NCBI RefSeq assembly: GCF_001662075.1
Contig: NZ_LYPL01000001.1
Coordinates: 730,172-794,171 of the forward strand
Direction: 5' to 3'
Origin: Rhizobium bangladeshense
Lineage (GTDB): Bacteria; Pseudomonadota; Alphaproteobacteria; Rhizobiales; Rhizobiaceae
DNA: 64,000 nt
The notes under the pieces: model-generated
Told to the model about the DNA's origin: nothing
Database searches by the model: none
Seen by the model: the letters and a program-made list of their open reading frames with translations, nothing else
Program-made: the position numbers and the translations under genes
In this document: one piece after another, positions 1-9,112 of the stretch
Position numbering within the stretch: position 1 is the stretch's first letter
Layout: each line of letters begins with the position of its first letter

Positions 1-29
1 GTCATGGGGCAGGATTGCCGGATGCTTTC

Positions 30-55
30 GGCCAGAGCTTATCGAAGCTTTGGCC
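30..55 (+). promoter_or_regulatory. Hairpin in the pnp leader
   Basis: Bases 30-40 and 45-55 form an 11-bp stem (one G-T wobble) around the loop ATCG, about 150 bases upstream of the pnp start. No T-run follows, so it does not look like an intrinsic terminator. In enterobacteria a long pnp leader hairpin is cut by RNase III and mediates autoregulation; this stem may have the same role, by analogy only. Bases 56-203 hold no gene and are probably the rpsO-pnp intergenic leader. Confidence 0.45.
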
Positions 56-203
56 CGATTTCCCGGGGACAAGGGTTCCTGAGGAAGCTGAGACGAAAAG
101 CCTCCCGTTGTCTTGCCCGTGATACGTCGCATTGATTGCGGTCGACTGTGCGCTGCGCCCTGATATCGGCGATGGCGCGTGCTCCCGCATTGAAGGACAA
201 GAT

Positions 204-2342
204 ATGTTTGATACACACACCGTGGAAATCGAGTGGGCCGGCCGCCCGCTGAAGCTTGAAACCGGCAAGATCGCCCGTCAGGCCGATGGCGCCGTTCTCG
301 CCACCTACGGCGAAACCGTCGTTCTCGCCACCGTCGTTTCGGCCAAGGCGCCGAAGCCCGGCCAGGACTTCTTTCCGCTGACCGTCAACTACCAGGAAAA
401 GACCTACGCAGCCGGCAAGATCCCCGGCGGCTATTTCAAGCGCGAAGGACGCCCGAGCGAAAACGAGACCCTCGTTTCCCGCCTGATCGACCGTCCGATC
501 CGCCCGCTCTTCCCGGAAGGCTACAAGAACGACACCCAGGTCGTCGTTACCGTCATCCAGCACGACCTTGAAAACAACCCCGACATCCTGTCGATGGTCG
601 CGACCTCGGCAGCGCTGACGCTCTCCGGCGTCCCCTTCATGGGCCCGGTCGGCGGTGCGCGCGTCGGCTACATCAACGGCGAATATGTTCTCAACCCGCA
701 TCTCGACGAGATGGACGAGTCGAGCCTCGACCTCGTCGTCGCCGGCACCTACGACGCCGTGCTGATGGTCGAATCCGAAGCCAAGGAGCTGCCCGAGGAC
801 GTCATGCTCGGCGCCGTCATGTTCGGTCACAGGGGTTTCCAACCGGTTCTCGACGCGATCATCAAGCTCGCCGAAGTTGCCGCGAAGGAGCCGCGCGACT
901 TCCAGCCGGAAGACTATTCGGCGCTCGAAAGCGAAATGCTCGGCCTTGCCGAAGCCGAACTGCGTGAAGCCTACAAGATCACCCAGAAGGCCGATCGCTA
1001 CGCCGCCGTCGACGCCGTCAAGGCGAAAGTCAAGGCGCACTTCCTCCCCGAGGAAGGCGAAGCCCGATACACGGCCGAGGAAGTCGGCGCGATCTTCAAG
1101 CACCTGCAGGCCAAGATCGTCCGCTGGAACATTCTCGACACCAAGAGCCGTATCGACGGCCGCGACCTCGAAACCGTTCGTCCGATCGTTTCGGAAGTCG
1201 GGCTTCTGCCGCGCACCCATGGTTCGGCGCTGTTCACCCGCGGCGAAACCCAGGCAATCGTCGTTGCCACGCTCGGCACCGGCGAAGACGAACAATATGT
1301 CGACAGCCTGACGGGCATGTACAAGGAGCGCTTCCTGCTCCATTACAACTTCCCGCCCTACTCCGTCGGCGAGACCGGCCGCATGGGCTCCCCGGGCCGC
1401 CGCGAAATCGGCCACGGCAAGCTCGCATGGCGTGCCATCCGTCCGATGCTGCCGTCGGCCGAGCAGTTCCCCTACACGCTGCGCGTCGTCTCCGAGATCA
1501 CCGAGTCGAACGGCTCGTCCTCGATGGCGACCGTCTGCGGCACCTCGCTCGCTCTGATGGACGCCGGCGTTCCGCTTGCCAAGCCGGTTGCCGGTATCGC
1601 CATGGGCCTGATCCTGGAAGGCGACCGCTTCGCTGTCCTCTCCGATATCCTCGGTGACGAAGACCACCTCGGCGACATGGACTTCAAGGTTGCAGGTACG
1701 GCCGACGGCATCACCTCGCTGCAGATGGACATCAAGATCGCCGGCATCACCGAAGAGATCATGAAGGTCGCGCTCAGCCAGGCCCAGGGCGGCCGCACCC
1801 ACATTCTCGGTGAAATGTCCAAGGCGATCACCGAAAGCCGCGGCCAGCTCGGCGAATTCGCTCCGCGCATCGAAGTCATGAACATTCCGGTCGACAAGAT
1901 CCGCGAAGTCATCGGCTCCGGCGGCAAGGTCATCCGCGAAATCGTCGAAAAGACCGGTGCGAAGATCAACATCGAGGACGACGGCACCGTCAAGATCGCT
2001 TCCTCTTCCGGCAAGGAAATCGAAGCGGCCCGCAAGTGGATCCACTCGATCGTTGCCGAGCCTGAAATCGGCCAGATCTACGAAGGCACTGTTGTCAAGA
2101 CCGCCGACTTCGGCGCCTTCGTCAACTTCTTCGGCGCCCGCGACGGCCTCGTCCATATCTCGCAGCTCGCTTCCGAGCGTGTTGCCAAGACGCAGGACGT
2201 CGTCAAGGAAGGCGACAAGGTCTGGGTCAAGCTGCTCGGCTTCGACGAACGCGGCAAGGTTCGCCTGTCGATGAAGGTCGTCGACCAGGCCACCGGCCAG
2301 GAGATCGCGAACGAGAAGAAGAAGGAAGAAGCGGCCGAATAA
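204..2342 (+). CDS. pnp: Polyribonucleotide nucleotidyltransferase (PNPase)
   Basis: 712-residue PNPase, which degrades RNA 3' to 5' by phosphorolysis and acts in the degradosome and in sRNA metabolism. The order is the expected one: two RNase PH-like domains (start [11 protein letters not shown]; second core near residues 310-540), then a KH domain near 550-610 ([15 protein letters not shown]) and an S1 domain near 620-690 ([18 protein letters not shown]). The ATG at 204 is chosen over the upstream ATG at 132 because AAGGAC precedes it and the protein then begins as PNPases do. Length is normal for alphaproteobacteria. rpsO probably lies just outside the window. Confidence 0.97.
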   Translation: MFDTHTVEIEWAGRPLKLETGKIARQADGAVLATYGETVVLATVVSAKAPKPGQDFFPLTVNYQEKTYAAGKIPGGYFKREGRPSENETLVSRLIDRPIRPLFPEGYKNDTQVVVTVIQHDLENNPDILSMVATSAALTLSGVPFMGPVGGARVGYINGEYVLNPHLDEMDESSLDLVVAGTYDAVLMVESEAKELPEDVMLGAVMFGHRGFQPVLDAIIKLAEVAAKEPRDFQPEDYSALESEMLGLAEAELREAYKITQKADRYAAVDAVKAKVKAHFLPEEGEARYTAEEVGAIFKHLQAKIVRWNILDTKSRIDGRDLETVRPIVSEVGLLPRTHGSALFTRGETQAIVVATLGTGEDEQYVDSLTGMYKERFLLHYNFPPYSVGETGRMGSPGRREIGHGKLAWRAIRPMLPSAEQFPYTLRVVSEITESNGSSSMATVCGTSLALMDAGVPLAKPVAGIAMGLILEGDRFAVLSDILGDEDHLGDMDFKVAGTADGITSLQMDIKIAGITEEIMKVALSQAQGGRTHILGEMSKAITESRGQLGEFAPRIEVMNIPVDKIREVIGSGGKVIREIVEKTGAKINIEDDGTVKIASSSGKEIEAARKWIHSIVAEPEIGQIYEGTVVKTADFGAFVNFFGARDGLVHISQLASERVAKTQDVVKEGDKVWVKLLGFDERGKVRLSMKVVDQATGQEIANEKKKEEAAE

Positions 2343-2366
2343 GCCGCGTCTCCCAGATTGAATTCC

Positions 2367-2394
2367 GGGCGCGGGAATCTTCCGCGCCCTTTTT
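2367..2394 (+). terminator. Rho-independent terminator of pnp
   Basis: GGGCGCGG and CCGCGCCC form an 8-bp GC stem with a 7-base loop, followed by TTTTT. It lies 25 bases after the pnp stop. Confidence 0.85.
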
Positions 2395-2471
2395 GTATGC
2401 TGGTTTTGCGAATGTCGTTTTCGCAAAGCCGCAGCACATTTTGCCCGACATGCTTTAACGAGACGAGACCC

Positions 2472-3488
2472 ATGAGCCGCGAGACGCTGAAGACCCTGTT
2501 CCATCCCTTTGCCAGCGGCACAGTCGAGGCGCCCGGCGAGGGCGAGCGCGTGCTCTTTCTCGGCGCCGAGGCAGGCTTTCAGCTGCCTGAAGGCTTTACC
2601 GCCTCGCTCAGCGCCGTCCAGGGCTTCCGGCCGCTCTACCGGCAGCTTCTGGCGCAGCGGATCGACGCGAAGCCGGAGATCGACGGCGAGGATTATGACG
2701 CGGCACTCGTGCTGTGCACCAAGCATAAGGGCGAGAACGAGGCCAATCTGGCCGCCGCAATTGACCGCACGCGGGCGGGCGGCCTGATCGTCGTTGCCGG
2801 GGCTAAGGAAGACGGCATCCAGCCGCTGCGCAAGCGCCTGGAAGGGTTCGGCCTCGCCATCGACCACATGCCGAAATATCACGGCGTCGCCTTCTGGTTC
2901 GGCCGGCCGGCCGATGCCGGCGACATCGTTTCCAGGCTGGCAAAGGCGCCGGTGCGCGTCGACGACCGCTTCCATGCGACAGCCGGCATGTTTTCGCATG
3001 ACCGGGTCGATGCCGGATCGGAGCTGCTCGCCTCGCGCCTGCCGCAGGATTTTACCGGCGACGTCGCCGATTTCGGCGCGGGATGGGGTTATCTCTCTGT
3101 CGAGATGGCGCAGAGATCGCGCGGACTGGGGCGCCTTGACCTCTACGAGGCCAATCACGCGGCCCTGGAGGCGGCGCGGGTCAATATGGCGGAGAACTGC
3201 CCAAACGCGCCTGCGCGCTTTTTCTGGCACGATCTGGCGGGCGAGCCGGTCAAGGATAAGTACGACCTCGTCATCATGAACCCGCCCTTCCATGAGGGCC
3301 ACGCCGCCGAACCGTCGCTCGGCCAGGCGATGATCAAGACCGCCGCATCCGCCCTTCGCGGCGGCGGCCGGCTGCTGCTCGTCGCCAATCGCGGCCTGCC
3401 CTACGAGCCGGTTCTGGCCGCAGAATTCAGGGAAAGCGGCGAAACCTGCCGCAACGCCCGCTTCAAGGTGCTCTGGGCGAAGAAATAG
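2472..3488 (+). CDS. rsmC: RsmC-type class I SAM-dependent methyltransferase
   Basis: 338-residue methyltransferase resembling RsmC, the 16S rRNA guanine-N2 methyltransferase. A degenerate N-terminal methyltransferase-like half is followed by a catalytic Rossmann half with the SAM loop DFGAGWGYLSVEMA and the catalytic motif IMNPPFHEG (NPPF, typical of N2-guanine and N6-adenine methyltransferases). The size matches E. coli RsmC (about 343). The start at 2472 (MSRETLKTLFHPF) is chosen because the longer ORF from 2358 would begin inside the pnp terminator. It is monocistronic and convergent with fabI. The exact target base in this organism is inferred. Confidence 0.8.
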   Translation: MSRETLKTLFHPFASGTVEAPGEGERVLFLGAEAGFQLPEGFTASLSAVQGFRPLYRQLLAQRIDAKPEIDGEDYDAALVLCTKHKGENEANLAAAIDRTRAGGLIVVAGAKEDGIQPLRKRLEGFGLAIDHMPKYHGVAFWFGRPADAGDIVSRLAKAPVRVDDRFHATAGMFSHDRVDAGSELLASRLPQDFTGDVADFGAGWGYLSVEMAQRSRGLGRLDLYEANHAALEAARVNMAENCPNAPARFFWHDLAGEPVKDKYDLVIMNPPFHEGHAAEPSLGQAMIKTAASALRGGGRLLLVANRGLPYEPVLAAEFRESGETCRNARFKVLWAKK

Positions 3489-3529
3489 AGTTGAGGGGGT
3501 TCCGATCCCGCTTTTGTCGATAAACAAAA

Positions 3530-3565
3530 AAGGCCGTGCGCATCCTCTGCGCACGGCCTTTGAGT
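3530..3565. terminator. Bidirectional terminator between rsmC and fabI
   Basis: A 14-bp perfect stem (AAAGGCCGTGCGCA at 3530-3543 with its complement at 3549-3562) and a 5-base loop. A-rich and T-rich flanks on the two sides fit termination of both convergent units. Confidence 0.85.
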
Positions 3566-3583
3566 TTCAGATCGAGGAGACGT

Positions 3584-4390
3584 CTACTCCACGTCAGCCC
3601 TGCGCAGCGTATCCAGCGTCGGCATGGAGGTAACGTTGAAGCCCGCGTCGACGAAATGGATTTCGCCGGTGACGCCGGCGGAAAGGTCGGAGAGCAGGTA
3701 GAGAGCGGAGTTGCCGACCTGATCGATGGTGACGGTCTTGCGCAGCGGCGCATTGCGCTGGTTCCACGAGAGGATGGCGCGCGCGTCCGAGATGCCGGCG
3801 CCGGCGAGCGTGCGGATCGGCCCGGCGGATATGGCGTTGACGCGGATGCCGCGCGGGCCGTAATCGGCGGCCAGATAGCGCACCGAAGCCTCGAGCGCTG
3901 CCTTGGCAACGCCCATGACGTTGTAGTTGGGGATGACGCGCGTCGAGCCATTGTAAGTCAAGGTCAGCATCGCGCCGCCGTCTTCCATCAACGGCGCGCA
4001 GCGCTTGGCGATCTCGGTGAAGGAGAAGCAGGAAATGACCATGGTGCGGCTGAAATTCTCACGCGTCGTATCGGCATAGAGACCCTTCAGCTCGTTCTTG
4101 TCGGAAAAGCCGATGGCATGGACGATGAAATCGAGCTTGCCCCAGCGCTGTTCAATCGCGTCGACCAGGCTATCGACCGAGGCGATGTCCTCAACGTCGC
4201 AGGGCAGCACGAAATCCGAGCCGACTTCGGCGGCAAGCGGCTTGACGCGCTTGCCGAGCGCTTCGCCCTGATAGGTGAAGGCGAGGTCCGCACCCTGTGC
4301 GGCGAGGGCCTTCGAAATTCCCCAGGCGATCGAGTGGTTGTTGGCGACGCCCATGACGAGGCCGCGCTTACCCTGCATGATTCCAGTCAT
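3584..4390 (-). CDS. fabI: Enoyl-[acyl-carrier-protein] reductase (NADH) FabI
   Basis: 268-residue short-chain dehydrogenase fold enzyme that reduces trans-2-enoyl-ACP in the last step of fatty acid elongation. The FabI signature Y146, Y156 and K163 (Y-x6-K in YNVMGVAK) falls exactly at E. coli FabI numbering when the ATG at 4390 is used, which supports that start over the longer ORF. The nucleotide-binding loop is GVANNHSIAWGI. It lies 4 bases after fabB in the fabA-fabB-fabI operon. Rhizobia often carry a second fabI elsewhere. Confidence 0.95.
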   Translation of the reverse strand: MTGIMQGKRGLVMGVANNHSIAWGISKALAAQGADLAFTYQGEALGKRVKPLAAEVGSDFVLPCDVEDIASVDSLVDAIEQRWGKLDFIVHAIGFSDKNELKGLYADTTRENFSRTMVISCFSFTEIAKRCAPLMEDGGAMLTLTYNGSTRVIPNYNVMGVAKAALEASVRYLAADYGPRGIRVNAISAGPIRTLAGAGISDARAILSWNQRNAPLRKTVTIDQVGNSALYLLSDLSAGVTGEIHFVDAGFNVTSMPTLDTLRRADVE

Positions 4391-4394
4391 ATTA

Positions 4395-5627
4395 TTATCC
4401 GTTATGGCGCTGGAAGACGAGCGTGGCGTTCGTCCCGCCGAAGCCGAAGGAGTTGGAGAGGGCGATATCGAACTTCGCATTGTCGATACGCTTGCGCACG
4501 ATCGGCACGCCTTCGAATTCGGGGTCGAGCTCACTGATATGGGCGCTCTCGCCGATGAAGCCTTGCTGCATCATCAGCAGGGAATAGATCGATTCCTGCA
4601 CGCCGGCCGCGCCCAGCGAATGGCCTGTCAGCGACTTGGTCGACTGGATATGCGGGATCCTGGCGCCAAAGACCTCGCGGATGGCGCCGATTTCCTTGCT
4701 GTCACCGACCGGCGTCGACGTGCCGTGCGTGTTGATATAGTCGACGTCCCCTTTGACGGTGGAAAGCGCCTGGCGCATGCAGCGGACGGCGCCCTCGCCC
4801 GAGGGAGCGACCATGTCGTAACCATCGGAGGTTGCGCCGTAGCCGACGATTTCGGCGTAGATCTTGGCGCCGCGCGCCTTGGCGCGCTCAAGCTCCTCGA
4901 GCACCAGCACGCCGGCGCCACCGGCGATGACGAAACCGTCGCGGTTGACGTCATAGGCGCGCGAGGCGCTGTCGGGCGTGTCGTTGTACTTGGAGGACAT
5001 GGCGCCCATAGCGTCGAAGAGATTGGACATCGTCCAGTCGAGATCCTCGTGGCCGCCGGCAAACATCACGTCCTGCTTGCCCCACTGGATCATCTCGGCG
5101 GCGTTGCCGATGCAGTGCGCCGAGGTCGAGCAGGCCGACGAGATCGAATAATTGACGCCGTGAATCTTGAACCAGGTGGCGAGCGTGGCGGAGGCGGTCG
5201 AAGACATCGCCTTCGGTACGGCGAAGGGGCCGATGCGCTTCGGGCTGTTGTTCTTGACGGTGATGTCGGCCGCTTCGATGAGGGTGCGGGTGGACGGACC
5301 GCCGGATCCCATGATGATGCCGGCGCGTTCGTTCTGCGCGTAGTCCGTCTCTTCCAGACCGGAATCGGCGATCGCCTGCTTCATGGCGACATGGTTCCAG
5401 GCGCCGCCCTGCGACAGGAAGCGCATGGCGCGGCGATCGACCAGCTCGGCAAGTTCCGCCGGGCCAAGCTTCGGGCTGCCCCAGACCTGGCACTTGAAGC
5501 CGTGCTCGGCGAAATCGTTGGAAAAGGAAATACCCGACTTTGCCTGGCGCAAGGATTCGGTGACTTCGGCCGCGTCGCTTCCGATCGAGGAAACGATACC
5601 CAGACCCGTGACAACTACCCGTCTCAT
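4395..5627 (-). CDS. fabB: 3-oxoacyl-[acyl-carrier-protein] synthase I (FabB)
   Basis: 410-residue beta-ketoacyl-ACP synthase I, which elongates acyl-ACP and with FabA feeds unsaturated fatty acid synthesis. The catalytic triad is visible: C166 in [11 protein letters not shown]301 in [11 protein letters not shown] and H336 in [10 protein letters not shown], with the conserved K331. Length is standard. It is the middle gene of fabA-fabB-fabI. Pairing with fabA rather than a fabF-acpP context argues for FabB. Confidence 0.95.
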   Translation of the reverse strand: MRRVVVTGLGIVSSIGSDAAEVTESLRQAKSGISFSNDFAEHGFKCQVWGSPKLGPAELAELVDRRAMRFLSQGGAWNHVAMKQAIADSGLEETDYAQNERAGIIMGSGGPSTRTLIEAADITVKNNSPKRIGPFAVPKAMSSTASATLATWFKIHGVNYSISSACSTSAHCIGNAAEMIQWGKQDVMFAGGHEDLDWTMSNLFDAMGAMSSKYNDTPDSASRAYDVNRDGFVIAGGAGVLVLEELERAKARGAKIYAEIVGYGATSDGYDMVAPSGEGAVRCMRQALSTVKGDVDYINTHGTSTPVGDSKEIGAIREVFGARIPHIQSTKSLTGHSLGAAGVQESIYSLLMMQQGFIGESAHISELDPEFEGVPIVRKRIDNAKFDIALSNSFGFGGTNATLVFQRHNG

Positions 5628-5672
5628 CTGATCAAACCTTTGTTGTTTTCGTCAGCCGCTCGAAATGCGGTT

Positions 5673-6188
5673 TCAGGCGGTCTTGTCTTTCGATAGACCG
5701 ACACGAAGATCGGCCGCCTGGTATATGGTCTCGCCGTCTGCCTTCAGCCAGCCGTCGGCCGTGCCGAGCACGAGGCGGCCGCGCATGACGCGCTTGAAGT
5801 CGATGCCGTATTCGATGAGTTTCGTATGCGGCCGCACCATGCCCTTGAATTTCACTTCGCCTGTCGAAAGCGCCATGCCGCGGCCTTCTTCGCCGAGCCA
5901 GCCGAGGAAGAAGCCGGTCAGCTGCCACATGCCGTCGAGGCCGAGGCAGCCCGGCATGATCGGATTGCCTTCGAAATGGCAGGGAAAATACCAGTCGTCG
6001 GGACGCACGTCGTATTCGGCCCTGAGATAGCCCTTGTCGAAGGCCCCGCCGGTTTCGGAAATTTCCGTGATACGGTGAACCATCAGCATGGGCGGCAGCG
6101 GCAACTGCGCATTGCCGGGGCCGAACAGCTTGCCATGAGCGCAAGCGATGAGATCTTCATACGAGAAGCTGGACTGTCTGGTTGTCAT
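5673..6188 (-). CDS. fabA: 3-hydroxydecanoyl-[acyl-carrier-protein] dehydratase/isomerase FabA
   Basis: 171-residue hot-dog fold enzyme that dehydrates 3-hydroxydecanoyl-ACP and isomerises trans-2 to cis-3-decenoyl-ACP, the branch point to unsaturated fatty acids. The motif [16 protein letters not shown] contains the catalytic H71 and D85 (E. coli H70 and D84). The start has a GGGGGGA Shine-Dalgarno sequence about 11 bases upstream. First gene of the operon and divergent from irr, an arrangement familiar from rhizobia. Confidence 0.96.
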   Translation of the reverse strand: MTTRQSSFSYEDLIACAHGKLFGPGNAQLPLPPMLMVHRITEISETGGAFDKGYLRAEYDVRPDDWYFPCHFEGNPIMPGCLGLDGMWQLTGFFLGWLGEEGRGMALSTGEVKFKGMVRPHTKLIEYGIDFKRVMRGRLVLGTADGWLKADGETIYQAADLRVGLSKDKTA

Positions 6189-6489
6189 AAAATTTATTTT
6201 TCCCCCCGCGTGAAGCCGATGGATGTGAACGTGTAGTCCAAGTTCTTCAGAAAATGAAGCACAAGCAAGGCAGCTTCATTCATCGCCCCGGACCAGGCTT
6301 ACGCCATTATTTGGTGGTCGCATACAGGAAGGCCAGGGCCGCGACCAGACCTATTTGCGTCAAAAGCCCGTTTTTGCCGCCTTTATCAGGCTCTTGTCCC
6401 CATTGAACTATTGAAAGGATCCAGTGCAAAAGTTATACCGCTTTAAGAAACATGATTGCTTTATGCAGGAATAACCGGAGTTGGTTTTG
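6189..6489. promoter_or_regulatory. Divergent fabA / irr control region
   Basis: About 300 bases between the divergent fabA and irr genes with no coding potential I can support. It must hold both promoters. I looked for an inverted-repeat iron-control element (TTTAGAA-type) and saw no convincing copy. Confidence 0.4.
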
Positions 6490-6909
6490 ATGACGGGTGC
6501 ACTCCCGATCGCAATAGAGGTAAGGCTGCGTGGCGCAGGCTTGCGTCCCACCCGCCAGCGCGTCGCGCTCGGCGACCTCCTGTTTGCCAAGGGCGACCGG
6601 CATCTGACCGTCGAGGAACTGCATGAGGAGGCGGTTGCCGCCGGCGTGCCGGTGTCGCTCGCGACCGTCTACAACACGCTGCACCAGTTCACCGAGGCCG
6701 GCCTCATCCGCGTTCTCGCCGTGGAGAGCGCCAAGACTTATTTCGACACCAATGTGTCCGATCACCATCATTTCTTCGTCGAAGGCGAAAACGAGGTGCT
6801 CGACATTCCCGTCAGCAACCTGACGATCGCCAATCTGCCGGAGCCGCCCGAGGGTATGGAGATCGCCCATGTCGACGTGGTGATCCGCCTGCGGGCCAAG
6901 CGGGGCTGA
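6490..6909 (+). CDS. irr: Iron response regulator Irr (Fur family)
   Basis: 139-residue Fur-family regulator. In rhizobia Irr accumulates under iron limitation and represses haem and iron-containing protein genes; haem binding inactivates it. Visible are the winged-helix region (residues 18-75, LRPTRQRVAL and SLATVYNTLHQFTEAGLI) and the Irr-typical histidine triplet SDHHHFF near 92-94. There is no N-terminal Cys-Pro haem motif of the Bradyrhizobium type, as in other Rhizobium Irr proteins. The ATG at 6490 has GGAG nine bases upstream; a TTG at 6481 is possible but less likely. Confidence 0.92.
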   Translation: MTGALPIAIEVRLRGAGLRPTRQRVALGDLLFAKGDRHLTVEELHEEAVAAGVPVSLATVYNTLHQFTEAGLIRVLAVESAKTYFDTNVSDHHHFFVEGENEVLDIPVSNLTIANLPEPPEGMEIAHVDVVIRLRAKRG

Positions 6910-6916
6910 CGGCACC

Positions 6917-6966
6917 TTAGAACAGGATGATTTTAGGTCGGGCGGCCTAAAATCATCCTGTTCTAA
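6917..6966. repeat. Perfect 21-bp intergenic palindrome after irr
   Basis: Arms at 6917-6937 and 6946-6966 are perfect reverse complements around an 8-base centre. It may work as the irr terminator on either strand, but its length and sequence (AACAGGATGATTTTAGG core) resemble a dispersed rhizobial intergenic palindrome more than a simple terminator. Confidence 0.7.
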
Positions 6967-6976
6967 TTTAAATAGC

Positions 6977-7028
6977 TAGAGCATGATGTCGTCTGAAAAC
7001 CGCTTACACTTTTCGGCATCATGCTCTG
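6977..7028. repeat. RIME-like repetitive palindrome
   Basis: Terminal arms AGAGCATGATG (6978-6988) and CATCATGCTCT (7017-7027) flank an imperfectly paired interior with CTGAAAACCGCTT and ACTTTTCGG. This matches my memory of the rhizobial RIME intergenic element. A degenerate second copy lies at 41467-41518. Confidence 0.7.
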
Positions 7029-7031
7029 TCT

Positions 7032-7667
7032 TTACATGACATCGTCGGGATGCCGGCCGGGCTTGTGCTTGTAAATCGGAAAGGTCCACCCGAACCACAG
7101 CGCTCCGCCGCGAACGGCAAAGGCGGCTGCGACGCCACAGCCCGAGGCGAGATAAAGCGGCATCCCCAGCCCATTGGCGAGCGTGAACACGCCGGCGCCG
7201 ACAAGGGCTGCCGTCACATAGATTTCCGGCCTGAGCAGCACCGAAGGCTCGTTTGCCATCAGATCGCGCAGGATGCCGCCGAAGGTTGCCGTCAACGTGC
7301 CGGTGACGATGGCGATGGTCGGCGAGCCGGTGGCGGCAAGTCCCTTGGCGGCGCCGAGCACGCAATAGGCGGCCAGACCGATCGCATCCAGCCAGATCAG
7401 CAGGCGATAGCGCGATTCCAGCAGGTGAGCGGTGAAGAAAACGATGACGCCCATGATGCAGCAGACGAGAATATAGCCGGGGTTCAGCACCCAGAAAACT
7501 GGCACGCGGCCGAGCACGATATCGCGCACGGTGCCGCCGCCGGTCCCCGTCACCATGGCGAAAAACAGAAAGCCGATCAGATCCAGCTGCTTGCGCGAGG
7601 CTGCGAGCGCGCCTGTCGCGGCAAACAGCGCAATGCCGGCATAATCGAGATAGACGAGCAAGGACAT
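7032..7667 (-). CDS. Trimeric intracellular cation channel (TRIC/UPF0126) family membrane protein
   Basis: 211-residue polytopic membrane protein with about seven hydrophobic segments. Its two internally repeated halves carry the glycine-rich motifs TGTGGGTVRDI and TFGGILRDL, the hallmark of the UPF0126 (YicG/YadS) family, related to TRIC potassium channels. The start at 7667 (MSLLVYLDYAG) is preferred because the upstream extension is arginine-rich and hydrophilic. The substrate is unknown; a monovalent cation channel is a family-level inference. Confidence 0.8.
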   Translation of the reverse strand: MSLLVYLDYAGIALFAATGALAASRKQLDLIGFLFFAMVTGTGGGTVRDIVLGRVPVFWVLNPGYILVCCIMGVIVFFTAHLLESRYRLLIWLDAIGLAAYCVLGAAKGLAATGSPTIAIVTGTLTATFGGILRDLMANEPSVLLRPEIYVTAALVGAGVFTLANGLGMPLYLASGCGVAAAFAVRGGALWFGWTFPIYKHKPGRHPDDVM

Positions 7668-7780
7668 GCGGACCCCGGAGCCGGCGAACAGTTTCCGGAA
7701 AGAACCACGGCGGCAAGGGCGGCGCAAGGCGGGGCGGCCATAAAGCAAGCTGATAGAGCTTTATCCAAAGAGGAAAGCCC

Positions 7781-8254
7781 GTGAAACCGCTGGTGCTCGC
7801 CGTTCTGAATGTTCTCCTGCTGCTCGCCATGCCGGCTGCCGCCCTCGGCCAGCAATCGCTGATCTCCGACCCGGAGATCTACGAAAAGAAGCATTTCCAG
7901 GAGCAGTGCAAGACGGCCGAATTCGCCGACGGCTTCATCACCCGGCAGGACATCAACAATGACGGGCTGATCGACGCGGTGGTCAACGAAGGCCTGCTCA
8001 CCTGCGACGGGCAGAAGGGGCCGCAATGCAATGACGACGGCTGCACCTATAATTTCTATCTGCAGGTCGCCGAAGGCGGCTATTTCATGATCGCGACGGC
8101 GCAGATCTATGGCTACGACTTCGTCCAGCGCTTCGGCAACATGGTGCTGGCGATGAAGATGCATCCGCGGTTCTGCGACCGCACCGAAGGTGACCCCTGC
8201 ATCGTGACGGCACGCGTGCGCGGCACGAAATTCGTCACCATCTCGAAGAAGTGA
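7781..8254 (+). CDS. Small exported protein of unknown function
   Basis: 157 residues starting with GTG behind AGGAAAG. A clear signal peptide (MKPLVLAVLNVLLLLAMPAAALG) indicates export. The mature part has five cysteines, a D-x-N-x-D-G acidic loop (DINNDGLID) resembling a single EF-hand-like calcium loop, and a basic C-terminus. I do not recognise a named family. It is convergent with the YdcF-like gene (one base between stops) and divergent from the TRIC-like gene. Confidence 0.7.
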   Translation: MKPLVLAVLNVLLLLAMPAAALGQQSLISDPEIYEKKHFQEQCKTAEFADGFITRQDINNDGLIDAVVNEGLLTCDGQKGPQCNDDGCTYNFYLQVAEGGYFMIATAQIYGYDFVQRFGNMVLAMKMHPRFCDRTEGDPCIVTARVRGTKFVTISKK

Positions 8255-8255
8255 C

Positions 8256-9044
8256 TCAGCGGGGATAGAGCTCCGACGTCCGGCCGGCGAGGTAATAGCC
8301 GACCAGGCCGTACCATTCGCGGATCGCCGTCGCCATGTTCTGGGCATTGAGGTTCGGCTGGGTGAAATCCAGGCCCGGCCTCACCTGCCCGTCGGTGCGA
8401 TAATCGGTCGGCCAGGGCACGATATCGATGCCGAGCTTGCGGAAGATGCCGACGGAACGTGGCATATGAAAACCTGAGGTGATCAGCAGGCAATGGGAAA
8501 GGCCCTGGCTTGCCAGGAATTCCTTGGTATTTACGGCGTTTTCGAAAGTGGTGCGCGATTGCCGCTCCTCGATCAGCCGCTCCCTGCCGATGCCGAACAG
8601 CGGGAAGAAGCGTTCGGACGCAGCCGCATCGCCTTCGTAGATGCCGGAGATGGAGCCGTCCCCGCCCGAGATCAGAATGCGCGACTGCGGAAATTTCTGC
8701 GCGAGCCGCAGGGCTTCGATGAAGCGGTCGGCGCCGCCGTTGAATTCGATGCCGTGGCGGGCCGTGTTCGCCTCGTTTTCGAAGGCGCCGCCGAGCACGA
8801 TCATGCATTGCAGGTCCTCCGGATCATCGGCGGGTTTGGCGAAGCGCTGCTCGAGACCCTGCATCAGCAGGTTGCCGGTGGTGGTGTAGAGGGTGACGAA
8901 GAGGATGAGGGCCGAACCCGTTGCGCCGAGAATGCTTAAGGTCCGCCAGCGCAGAAGGCCGGCAAGCAGGGCAAAGAAGACGAGGAAGAATGCCAGCGAC
9001 AATGGCTGAGCGAAAATCCAGACAAGCTTCGAAATGACGAACAA
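8256..9044 (-). CDS. YdcF/ElyC-SanA family (DUF218) membrane protein
   Basis: 262 residues with two N-terminal membrane segments (about 5-30 and 36-60), then a soluble DUF218 domain with the family motifs IVLGGAFENE, SRILISGGDG and LLITSGFHMPRS. ElyC/SanA-type proteins act in envelope integrity and peptidoglycan precursor metabolism; the precise role here is unknown. Convergent with the preceding exported protein. Confidence 0.8.
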   Translation of the reverse strand: MFVISKLVWIFAQPLSLAFFLVFFALLAGLLRWRTLSILGATGSALILFVTLYTTTGNLLMQGLEQRFAKPADDPEDLQCMIVLGGAFENEANTARHGIEFNGGADRFIEALRLAQKFPQSRILISGGDGSISGIYEGDAAASERFFPLFGIGRERLIEERQSRTTFENAVNTKEFLASQGLSHCLLITSGFHMPRSVGIFRKLGIDIVPWPTDYRTDGQVRPGLDFTQPNLNAQNMATAIREWYGLVGYYLAGRTSELYPR

Positions 9045-9112
9045 GACCTGCTCCTTGAGGATTGGCGGCGGTCCTTCCTATCCGATTCGAGGGTAACAGG
9101 AATGCGACGGTT

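Noticed and set aside
39..3554. 1171-codon open frame on the minus strand across pnp and rsmC
   Set aside because: It is antisense to two well-supported genes; its low-complexity Asp/Arg/Ala-rich product mirrors codon bias of the plus-strand genes and crosses two terminators.
6189..6489. An Irr/ICE-type box in the fabA-irr spacer
   Set aside because: Only loose partial matches were seen, none with a clear inverted repeat.
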